The notes below the pieces were generated by a model. It saw only the letters and a program-made list of their open reading frames with translations, did not search any database and had not been told where the DNA came from. The translations under genes were made by a program, and so were the position numbers. Shown one piece after another: positions 35,146-44,100 of a stretch of DNA of 64,000 nt; position 1 is the stretch's first letter; each line of letters starts with the position of its first letter. Source of the stretch: Arbacia lixula. Lineage: Eukaryota; Echinodermata; Echinoidea; Arbacioida; Arbaciidae. The stretch spans positions 18,655,302-18,719,301 of the forward strand of contig OZ022594.1 of NCBI GenBank assembly GCA_963669155.1, written 5' to 3'.

Positions 35146-36131
35146 CTAGAAAAGAAAGGGAAAGAAAGAGAGAAGGAGAGAGAGAGAGAGAGAGAGAGAG
35201 ATGAGAGAGAGGGAGAAGGGGAAGGGGTAGAGCTAGGAAATGATATGGAGAGAGGGGTGAAGAAAGATCGAGTGGGGGGAAGAGTTAGCGAAAGGAGGGA
35301 TTTGTAGGGGCGGAATGATTGAAAAGCAGATGGAGGAAGGGATAAGATATGGGACGTAAGGTAGGGTAGGACTAGGGAAAGAACGAAACGTTGTATTGGA
35401 AGAACATTAAGAAGAGATGATCAAATAGATCATAGATAATTTATACAGAGAGGGAGAGAACAGGGAATAGGAGGGATAATAGAAATTTAGAGTCAGAGAG
35501 GAAGGGGGAGATGGACAGGGAGGGGTACTAAGCATATCACCGAGATAAAGAGAAGGAGAAACAGCAATAATGATAGATAGGGAAAGCGAGACGACATTCC
35601 TCCTCGAAGGATATTACTTTCAAATGCGAATGTCAATTAGTTGCTTATCACGCCAACATTAATTAAATTCCTGTTCAATCAAAATAGTTCTTCACTGTAT
35701 GATCATCATCGTCATCATCAACATCATAAAAAAATAAAGAAATATAATCAACACGTTTTCTTATATTTATTTTAGTCTGCATGCTATAACTTCGTTATCA
35801 CTGTACAGTAAAAATTTAAAAGAAATAAATAAAACGATGAATTGCGAAATAATGAGTCCATGAAAAATTGAGCTCACTTCTTTTTTGAAGACATGAAGGA
35901 TTCCATACGACCTTCGCGTTCAAAGAATGTTGCAATGATGTCCAGAGGAAAAGGGATCCATCTTGGTCCTGGTGGTAGCTTATCAGCCTTACCGCCAATG
36001 AACTGGCGCACGACCACGACCACCAACAGTGTGCACGTGATCGCGACCACCGTACTGCTAGCATCGAACGCAGCGAGGAGAGTCGTCATCATGCCGGCAA
36101 TCGAAATCCCACGAATACAACCTTGTGTCAA
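28239..36131 (-). CDS. Cytochrome P450, CYP2-clan, tandem gene B (complete, six exons)
   Basis: Paralogue of gene A. Exons 35878-36131, 34824-34975, 30627-30864, 29474-29864, 28702-29029 and 28239-28417 join in phase to about 513 codons without disruption. Exons 2 to 6 have exactly the lengths and phases of gene A. The anchor is VVAITCTLLVVVVV, the hinge LPPGPRWIPFPLD. I-helix AGTETT, K-helix EILR, PDQF and the haem loop [12 protein letters not shown] are all present, so it should be catalytically competent. The C-helix Trp is again Arg. If translation starts at the internal MM (residues 14-15), the N-terminus shortens by 13 residues. Intron 2 (4 kb) carries a 375-bp tandem array and a dispersed repeat; intron 3 carries a 219-bp MITE. 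Substrate unknown. Confidence 0.95.
28549..28690. mobile_element. TTAA-family MITE, left half only (in P450 B intron 5)
   Basis: Only the left half is present (AAGTTGGTTTTAATATAAGC through TTTTTATATTGTGACG), and it stops 11 bp from the last base of exon 5. Gene A has a full copy in the same intron and orientation. Confidence 0.75.
28702..29029 (-). CDS. P450 gene B exon 5
   Basis: Acceptor GTGTAG, donor GTACAA. TEILRLRPVAPIGLPH replaces gene A's [16 protein letters not shown] at SRS5; the rest is nearly identical. Confidence 0.95.
29474..29864 (-). CDS. P450 gene B exon 4
   Basis: Acceptor CTGAACAG, donor GTAAGT. Contains [19 protein letters not shown] and AGTETTATSLTW. The F-G half is strongly diverged from gene A. 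Confidence 0.95.
29883..30101. mobile_element. TTAA-family MITE, copy 6, compact and near-palindromic
   Basis: Best-defined member: TTAA at both ends, AGGGATAGTTCACCCTGAAA at the left and its near complement TTCACGGTGAACTGTCCCT at the right. The two arms meet at GGAAAAAAACTTTCTTTTC. Only 219 bp, in intron 3 of P450 B; gene A lacks it at this place. Confidence 0.9.
30627..30864 (-). CDS. P450 gene B exon 3
   Basis: Acceptor CACGCAG, donor GTAAAC. Nearly identical to gene A exon 3, including the [10 protein letters not shown]-helix. Confidence 0.95.
31190..31360. repeat. Foldback MITE with GTTGCATAAA-type ends, copy 2
   Basis: GTTGCATGAAATTTACATTA at the left and AAGTTTTATGCAACAAG at the right, with the internal CAGCCAATCAAATTCAAGG block also found in the copy at 20133-20290. 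Confidence 0.7.
31620..32345 (+). repeat. Dispersed 0.65-0.7-kb repeat, copy 2
   Basis: Begins with GGATGGACTGCGCTCGGATA and ends near GAATAAATTATTCTTCGTGC. It matches 50095-50815 in the same orientation and 11655-12295 in reverse. In intron 2 of P450 B. Confidence 0.75.
32692..32741. repeat. Short perfect-stem hairpin
   Basis: TCGCTAAAGTAGTAAT pairs with ATTACTACTTTAGCGA across a short loop (CTTTTGTGAGACAAAAT), which itself is partly complementary. Confidence 0.9.
33137..34264. repeat. Tandem array, three copies of a 374-377-bp unit
   Basis: Units start at 33137, 33511 and 33887 with ACACTGTAAAA and CTGTAAATTAACA. Each contains the palindrome ACTTGTAAAATTACAAGT and ends near GAAGTTCTCGT. 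Copies 1 and 2 are nearly identical; copy 3 is more diverged. The whole array lies in intron 2 of P450 B. Confidence 0.95.
34824..34975 (-). CDS. P450 gene B exon 2
   Basis: Acceptor TTTAAG, donor [26 protein letters not shown], then the divergent B-C region SDVTSDRFEMKVMKQMVDYT. Confidence 0.95.
35107..35210. repeat. (GA)n microsatellite in P450 B intron 1
   Basis: Two GA runs separated by an A/G-rich spacer, matching in place the GA runs of gene A intron 1. Confidence 0.95.
35878..36131 (-). CDS. P450 gene B exon 1
   Basis: Signal anchor, then RQFIGGKADKLPPGPR and FEREGRMESFMSSKK. Donor GTGAGC after two bases of a Lys codon. Confidence 0.9.
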
Positions 36132-38006
36132 GCTGGACCCTCGATATGCAGATTGAAATATGGACGATGCTCTCAGCTGATGGAAATAATTTCCTTACTT
36201 TCGCCAAGCAATGGTTCTTGCGTCTGCGAAGCAACCGGTGTCCTAATGCTCGTTCAAATACAGCAATCGAAATGAATTATGAATAACATTTCCTGTCTGT
36301 TGTCCTTCAAATGACGGTCAAAGGTACACCTCGAAAGTGTACACTGTACCTGTGTTTGATTTGCTCAAAGCACACAGAATCCTTTCACAAACCGTTTTGA
36401 GTACTGTCACCCTAATACACGAGCGCTTAGTCCTGCATCTTACACATTTGAATTGATCTCAGTGACCTCGCCCTTCATCCAGTATAAAGTGTGATCACAT
36501 TGCCTCTACCGCTTGCCGTAATGTAGTCTAGATTCTAGACGTATTTTATCAGCTCAGCGCAACAGCTACAGCGCAACAGCTACAGCGCAATGATGTCGAG
36601 TGATTGCGCGATCACTTGATATCGTTGCGCTGAGTTTCGTCGCGCGCTGTGTATACGAATTCGGGCTGATAAAATACGTGTAGAACCTAGGCTAGCCGTA
36701 ATGTTGCAGTGCCGTGACCAGCTTTTTTCAAGGGGAAAGGGGGGGGGGGGGGTGCGTTTGAGAGAAAAAAGACACACAAATTACCAATTTTGATCTTAGG
36801 CGGTGCTGCTGGTGGCATAGATAGGGGCAAAAGTAAACTAGTTTATAACTTAAGTGTACAATGTATGAGACACATGTATTGAAATATTCATTATCGCATT
36901 GAAATATCATGTTCCTTTTTTATACTTTCTTTCCCCCTCTTTTTTCCCTTTTCGATCTTAATAGTCCTCTTTCTCTGTTTCTCTTTATCTCTTCCTTTTC
37001 TTTTCACTTTTTAACCTTTCCTTCTTCTATTTCCTTTCTGTTTGTCTTGTCTTTCCTTCTTTCATCTCTTTCTTTCTCTTTCTCTTCTCTTTTTCTCTAT
37101 ATCTCTCTCTTTTCTATTTATGTCACCTATTTCTACATCTTTCCTCTCTCATGGCGTTTCAGTATAGTATAGCATATGGTCGCTTCGATACGGGTGTAGC
37201 CACAAATAACACAACCAAAATAATTAAATTGTGCAATTTTTAAATTTTTAATCTGGATCTTTTTTTTAACTCTTTGTCTTTCCACGAAGTTATTTCAATC
37301 ACCTGATTGACGTATGATCATGATCACAGTATAGGGTGCAACTCTGACAATTCAACATTTTTGTCTGAAGCAATTTCATAAAGCCACAGAATTATAATGT
37401 GGCATATGAGCGACCTCATTGGGTGCTATACATGTATAGCTCGGGTAGCAGAGTCTACTCATCTGAAAGTATGATATTCACCAGAATCTGTCTCTAAATG
37501 TTATTTTTAATTGCAATTTTTGGTTTAGTGGAATGTGTCAAATTGTATAAGATGTGAACCATCACACATCAGTACTCATATTGAGCAAACTATTAGTAAA
37601 AACAATGGATAAAGGATAAACAAAAATCGAATGTATCGATGAATGAATGCAGTTGCGTAAAGTAAGGAAATGGTATATTTGTGAAATTAGTGTAAGAAAG
37701 CATCCATTTAAATAAGTAAGGAGAAGAATAATTCGAATCTACTCTTTCACAAGAATATTTTAGTCTTGCACTACCTAGACTCTGACGTTCCTCTTTTCCA
37801 AATCCCTCCAGCTACATGTACAGTTGTAGCGAGCATGTGGTCTAATTCAGTCAGTGTTGTTTCAAATCCTCTGTGCACCGGCCCTGTATGGTGGTTGAGT
37901 TTGTATTCGAACTGCCCAACTGCCTGAGTGGCAAGGAATATTTGGTTTGGTGGAATATGTCAAAATGGCATAAGATGTGAACCTCCAATGTTGTCATTCC
38001 GTGCAG
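36132..38006. other. Region between P450 B and the kinase gene
   Basis: Contains the 5' flank of P450 B, a foldback element at about 36530-36695 (TATTTTATCAGC and its complement, with CAGCGCAAC repeats), a G tract (36740-36752) and a pyrimidine-rich stretch (36905-37150). The segment TGGAATGTGTCAAAT to GATGTGAACC at 37530 recurs at 37950, just before the first kinase exon. Further upstream kinase exons should lie here or further left but I could not recognise them. Confidence 0.4.
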
Positions 38007-38107
38007 AGGTGAAGTTGATTGGTGTCCATTCGGGTTGGTTTCACGTAGTTCTGACAACGATGTGAGCGAGTACGACCACTGCGCGGACTCACCCGTTGGA
38101 AACACAG
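38007..38107 (+). CDS. Kinase upstream exon (acidic linker)
   Basis: Acceptor TTCCGTGCAG, donor GTTTGT. Reads GEVDWCPFGLVSRSSDNDVS, then EYDHCADSPVGNT. No domain; support is the open frame, splice sites and exact phase match to the next exon. Confidence 0.5.
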
Positions 38108-41100
38108 GTTTGTAATTGCGTAGTCCGCATGATCACGAAATCGCGTAGTCCATGCTGAAATTAAGGTGGTTTCACTAAAAGCAGAAACAGTAAAGAAACA
38201 TGTAAGTGAAAGTTTGATGAAAATCTGTCAAAGGATAAGAACGTTATGATCTTCGAGTTTTGATTTTGTGACGTCACGTTGTGCTCTCCAATATTTTGCG
38301 TACATTGTTTCGTTGGGCATGTCCATTTTCTCAAATGTATCATTTTACCTCTGCATTTAATACATCATTAAAAACACATTTTTACACAAACACCTCTATG
38401 AAAAATATTTCATCCCTCATGAAAAACACAGAAAGAGCAATGTACTGAATAAAAACAACTTCAGGGTGACTTATCTCTTTATGTTACTTCGTGGCAGAGT
38501 ATTGGTCTGATCAAAAAGAATCGCAACACATCTAAGACTTTGCATGGATGTGTGTGTATTTTAGTGGTGTGGCATGCAATGGCAATGTGTACATTGAATA
38601 CTTCTGTTTTGAGAATAAAAAAAGGTATGTGTTTGTAATTAAGATGTAAATTATTTGGGGTAACCTGTTGCTATGAAGGACAATATGGGGATATTTGACA
38701 AAGGTTTAGGCCCATTATATATATGGGCAAGTGATGTGTTTCCTTTTGATCTTCATAGAAACATGATTTTTTTTTTATCACTCCTGATTGTTTCAGACAC
38801 AGACTCCTCATTCAGCGGCATCCATATAATCAGGGATCCCGATCATGAGTTGGAGATGGGCGAGGTGATTGGTAGAGGGGGGTACGGTGTCGTCTGCAAG
38901 GCGCAGTGGAGAGGCACACCGGTTGCCGTGAAGACACTCCCAACAAGCGGCAGCAATGAAACTGAGGTGGACAAGGAAATCGCTATTCACAAGTTAGTCT
39001 CACATGCACATCACCTCTCAGATGAGTCACATTCAATGATTGGTTTATTGGAAGCCGATACCAAACAAAACGAGACATACTTGTGGACAAGTATCAGGTG
39101 GTCTGCATTGGCAAATTCATGCACAGACATGGGCTGGAAAATGCACGGTGAACTATAGACCTTCATTCGTGACACCAACTATCCATAAGCAATGTGAGAC
39201 AGCGCTCAAGAAAGCTCATAGGGCACCTATTATACTAAAATTTCAGAGAATTTCCTAAATGGTAACATGTTTATGCTAACGTGATTAATAGTCATGTAAG
39301 AGAATGGGGTGAGAGAAAAAAGAATTGGAAAGAAAATCTCAAAGAGAATGACAAAGTGAGGCATAGAACAGAAGAAGATGGCAAAATAAACATTGCAAAA
39401 GGAATGCAAAAGTTGACCCTACCCACGCCAGGAATCGAACCGGGGGCCTCGAGATCTTAAAACGGCGCCTTACCTATTGAGCCACAAATCTTCCCATTCA
39501 CTTAACACGTAATGCCCAGCAGGGGCTAGAATGATTAAGAAATCGATATTCAAGCTGAAATTTCACCATGATCCCGACATCTGATTAAAAAATGGAGACA
39601 ACGTTCCGGTAAGCTCGTAGACTCAGCTACAACATACTGAAATTTCAGAGTGAAAGTTTGACATATTAGTGAGATACATCTCCTAGAAGCTCGTCATGTC
39701 ATTTCATAAATACCACTTCCATTGACATAACACGGAAGTGCGATTTTGACATTCATGCGTATAATGAAATTTACACCGTGAAGACGTCATCAAAATGAAA
39801 AATGAAGGCAACTCCTACTATGGAGCGAGGTCTCAGCTACAACATACTGAAATTTGGGAGAAAATTGACCATGAATTACTGAGATACACAAAAGCGGGTA
39901 AAAAAGTTCATGACGTCATACATGAAAAATCATTTTTTCGATTCATATGGCAATATGATGACATCAACCTAAATTTAAAAGGTAAATCGAACATTAAATC
40001 ACATCTACATTTCCCACTCTTTCAGAATATTGAAAAAAAATTGGGGGTCACCGGCCATTCTGAAGAGCTATGGCCGATTGAAGGTAGTCATGTTTTTTGC
40101 AATATTTGCACACAAAAACGTATTGACGCACGCGCAGACTTTGAACTTTGACGCACCCGCACGACCTTGTTATTGCATGGAAATGGCTCAAAATGACAGG
40201 ATGTGTTGTATGTAGTGTCAGTAACATGAATCCAGTAAAAAAACAGAATTTTGACGTTTTGTTCGCGTTACGCACGAAAAAACGCGCGAACGCGCGCGCA
40301 CGCGCGGAAATTTTTGAAATGCTAGAAATGGCCTGAAACATATGCAAAACAATTTTGAGTTGATTTGGAGCATTTTAAAATTTTGCGCGCGCGTTTTTGC
40401 ACTAACGTACGCGTACGCGCGCGTTTTTTTTCAATGAAATTAATAAGCTACTCATTAATTATATGCATGTCAAATTTCATTACACAGAGATGACCAGTTC
40501 TAGAGCTACATGAGGTAATAGTTTTTCATTAAACTGCTCGTAGATGACGTCACGATGACGTCATGACCTTGAAAATGTTGCTGTAACATGTTCACATATA
40601 TGTCCATACATGATAAACATTTCATGAAATATGGCTTATGCATTGTTGAGATATCCATGTCACAAAAATTTGGAATAAAAATAAATAAATAAATAATAAA
40701 GAAAGAAAATTCTAACGAAATTAAGAGGTGATCTGTCGTTGGCGACAGACCACCTAAAAAGCTGTGAGGGTTGATCTCCAGGATTTTAATTTGATCTCAG
40801 CGTGTCAAGCCTCGGCATAGTCCACCCCCTGGACTGTATTTAGCAATCCGCCGGCAACGAACGTTGGTGGCGCATCACATACAAAAAAATTTCACCCTGA
40901 TTTTTTTCAGGCGGACAGATCTGGCGCGGCGTGCGTACTATGTGAACCAGTGGTGTAATGTGTGTGGGAGAATAAGCGGACGATAAAATACGGCCAGTAT
41001 CTGGACTAGCCTCGGCAGTGTGTCAAGACACACAAAATTATTCCCACTTGCCTTACCCACACTAAGAAATTAGGGTACAACTTTGAACCCCTAGGGGTAC

Positions 41101-44100
41101 AATCCTATGCAACACCGGGTGAACCCCTAGGGGTACAACTTTGAACCCTATTCTTGGGGTGCAAAATTTGTACCCCAACCTGGGGTGCAATTTTGCACCC
41201 TAGGGGTACAACTTTGAACCCTATTCTTGGGGTGCAAAATTTGTACCCCAACCTGGGGTGCAATTTTGCACCCTCCTGGTAAAGTTTCTACCCCTTGGGG
41301 TACAAAAATGGAACCTTGGGGTACAAAAATGGAACCTTGGCGTACAAATATGGACCCTCGGGGTACAAAAATGGAACCTTGGGGTCTAAAACTGAACCCT
41401 ATAGGTTGAAATTTGGACCCTACGGGTACAATTATGGAACCTTAGGGTCTAAAACTGGACCCCTTGGGGTCCAATATTAGAACCTAATGGGTCCACAATT
41501 GCACCCCAAAGGTGCATATTTTACACCCATATGGGTTCACATTTATAAACTTTTGGTTCATGCATACAAACACACACCCACACACACACACACGTACAAA
41601 CACACATGCACACACATCCCCTTTATACAAACCTGAATCCATGCATACAAACATACACACACAAACACCTACACAATCATGTACAAAAGCATCCAAGCAC
41701 ACACAACATACACACACATACATGTACACTACAAGAAGCAGGGTAAACTGGTAATCACCGGAGAACAGTATACTTGAACATGTACATGTACTTTAATATA
41801 CAAAAAAATAATAACAGTTTGTTAGTTCTTGATATAGCCTCAACAACAAAAGCACCATTTCTTTTAAAATACAATATTGCTAAGTAACAAGTCCTATTTT
41901 TTTCAAAGCACACAATGGCAAATGGATGGAGAAAGAAAATGAACTATCTGATGTAAACCTATTATTCAGCTTTGGGGTTTCTCCAAAGACTTGTGGGAAT
42001 ACATTATAATGAAACAAAAAAAAAATACAAAATACAAATAAAACACATAACTCACTTTATACATGTACCACATTTACCAAATGAGTTGCTCAATATATAA
42101 CACAGAGTTGCTATCCTTCTACCACTATTACTATATCAAATTAGTTGTTTGAAAATATTTCAGAGAGTTGCTGCATTTGTTCAAGAGGCAATGTTGTTTC
42201 ACTTGACTTATTGCAAAACAGCCAGTTCAAATCGGTAATTATAAATTAAAGATTGCTTATCATCCAAAATACAATAATTGTGGCCAAAAAGTATGCATGG
42301 AAAGAAAAAAAAATATGATATACAGTGCTGGACAGAACTGTAGCACTTGCCTTCTTGACCAAGTAAAAGACTAAAAACTTCATTAATTGTTGATTTTAAT
42401 TGCTCAAAGTGAAAGTAAAATAAATTGGTGTGGACTCTGGAGTCCTTTTTTATGAAATAACATACCGATACATCCAGTAAATACACACTTAGGAATTTCT
42501 ATAGAACTGTGTTTGTCATAACAGGAGCGCACTGTATCAGATTGATCCCAAATCATACAATCATCTGAATCATAAGTTGAAAATGACCAATGATCATAAG
42601 AACTTGTTACTAACTTAAACATTCTGGATTACTGCATAATTGCAGTACACACCATAAAAACAGTGTTGACAAATAATGTACCCTCGCGTACGTTTCATCC
42701 TGTCTGCAACAATACCACTATCAGGATTTCTCTTAGCTGCTTGGTCCTTCAATGAAGCGACATGCTGCTTGATGCTGGCGTCATCCTCTCCAGCTGGGTA
42801 GTCCTGCACAGCAAAATAAAATAAGAAATCACAGAAAAGAAAAGATGAATTCTATTATCAACAGGAAGCTTCAAACAAACATCTGATGCCACTTAATAAT
42901 TAAAGTGATAGGCTAACATTTACCATAGTTAAAACAATGTGAGCTACAAAATTCCCAATGCCCGCATTGTCTTTGATAAGGTCTAAAAATGAAGCCCTGA
43001 AAAAATTGTATTTCAAAATGATTATTTAGAGCTTTAAAAAAGTGAAAAGTAAGTTGACCGTTTTCACCTGCCCTTTTCCTCCCATAGATTTACTCATGTA
43101 GATCTGTTATTTTCTACTCGCCCCAAGTATTAATTGTTTATTCATTCATATCTTGCCAGTGGCAGCATAAATTTCCAAACTTTTGTGTTCTAGGATGTTC
43201 ATTTGTACATTCAAATGCTACTATGTAGCTGAGATATCAAAGTTGAACATTTTTTTTTAATTGAAGCTCCACAATGTTAGCCTATCACTTTAAAGGGAGA
43301 AGGCACCAGCAACTAACAGGCATAAATTAAGAAAATAAAATTTGAGTTCTTGCCAACCAGTCAGATTGCACGTGCGCTGCACTGGAGCTGACCATGCGTG
43401 ACCAATGCATGCCACGCGACTTGTGTTAGCCATACCTTGTTTATGTACGTACTGTTTGAATTGATGAGCTCCTCCCCCTAAAGCTGTTTAGGGTAAACCT
43501 TACAAAGACGTAAAATAAACACAAATTAACTAATTTATAGGGCCTTGATGAGGGTGAGTATTACAAAGTACCCCTTATTTAAGCTGTCTTTATCACCATG
43601 TACCATAATTCTCATAATACAATGTCATTTTTATTCTTAACTTATGCCTCTTAGTTGCCGGCGCCTTCTCCCTTTAAGTAAAAATAGAAGTCCAACTCAA
43701 TACAACTCTTTATTAAAGTAAAGGTCTAAAATTCAAATACAGTAAGCCAAAAAATATTGTGACAAGGAAATTTTCTGGAAGTGTGACAATTTTATGGATG
43801 GAATCAATTCTTGATAATTATTAAATGTACCACAAATTGAAATTAATCAAACCAAATCATTAAAAAAGAGTTTGTAAACTGTAAAGCAATCACAAAGGTA
43901 TGTGACTGACTGTACTGTTTTTTACCTCAACACTGTTCCGCTTCTTCCTCTTTACTGGGGATGGTGCTCTCTCTTCTGTATAGTCCGCTTACCACTATGG
44001 CCATAGAATGTTCGATTTCTGGCTACGTCATCCAGAGCTGGGAGAGTCCCCCTTTCATGCTTAAATTTTGTTTTAAGCGACTCTTTGATGGTATCCTACA

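Noticed and set aside
39000..39158. Continuation of the kinase exon past 38992 (IGLLEADTKQNETYL)
   Set aside because: It is open and mildly kinase-like, but splicing at 38992 to 45834 gives the expected HPNIV segment in phase, so this is read as intron. It could be a relic of a duplicated exon.
39421..39486. Functional tRNA-Leu gene
   Set aside because: Variable arm and clear acceptor stem are missing.
41227..41480. Frames with repeated GTK-EPWG units
   Set aside because: They translate the GGGGTACAA array of the transposon end.
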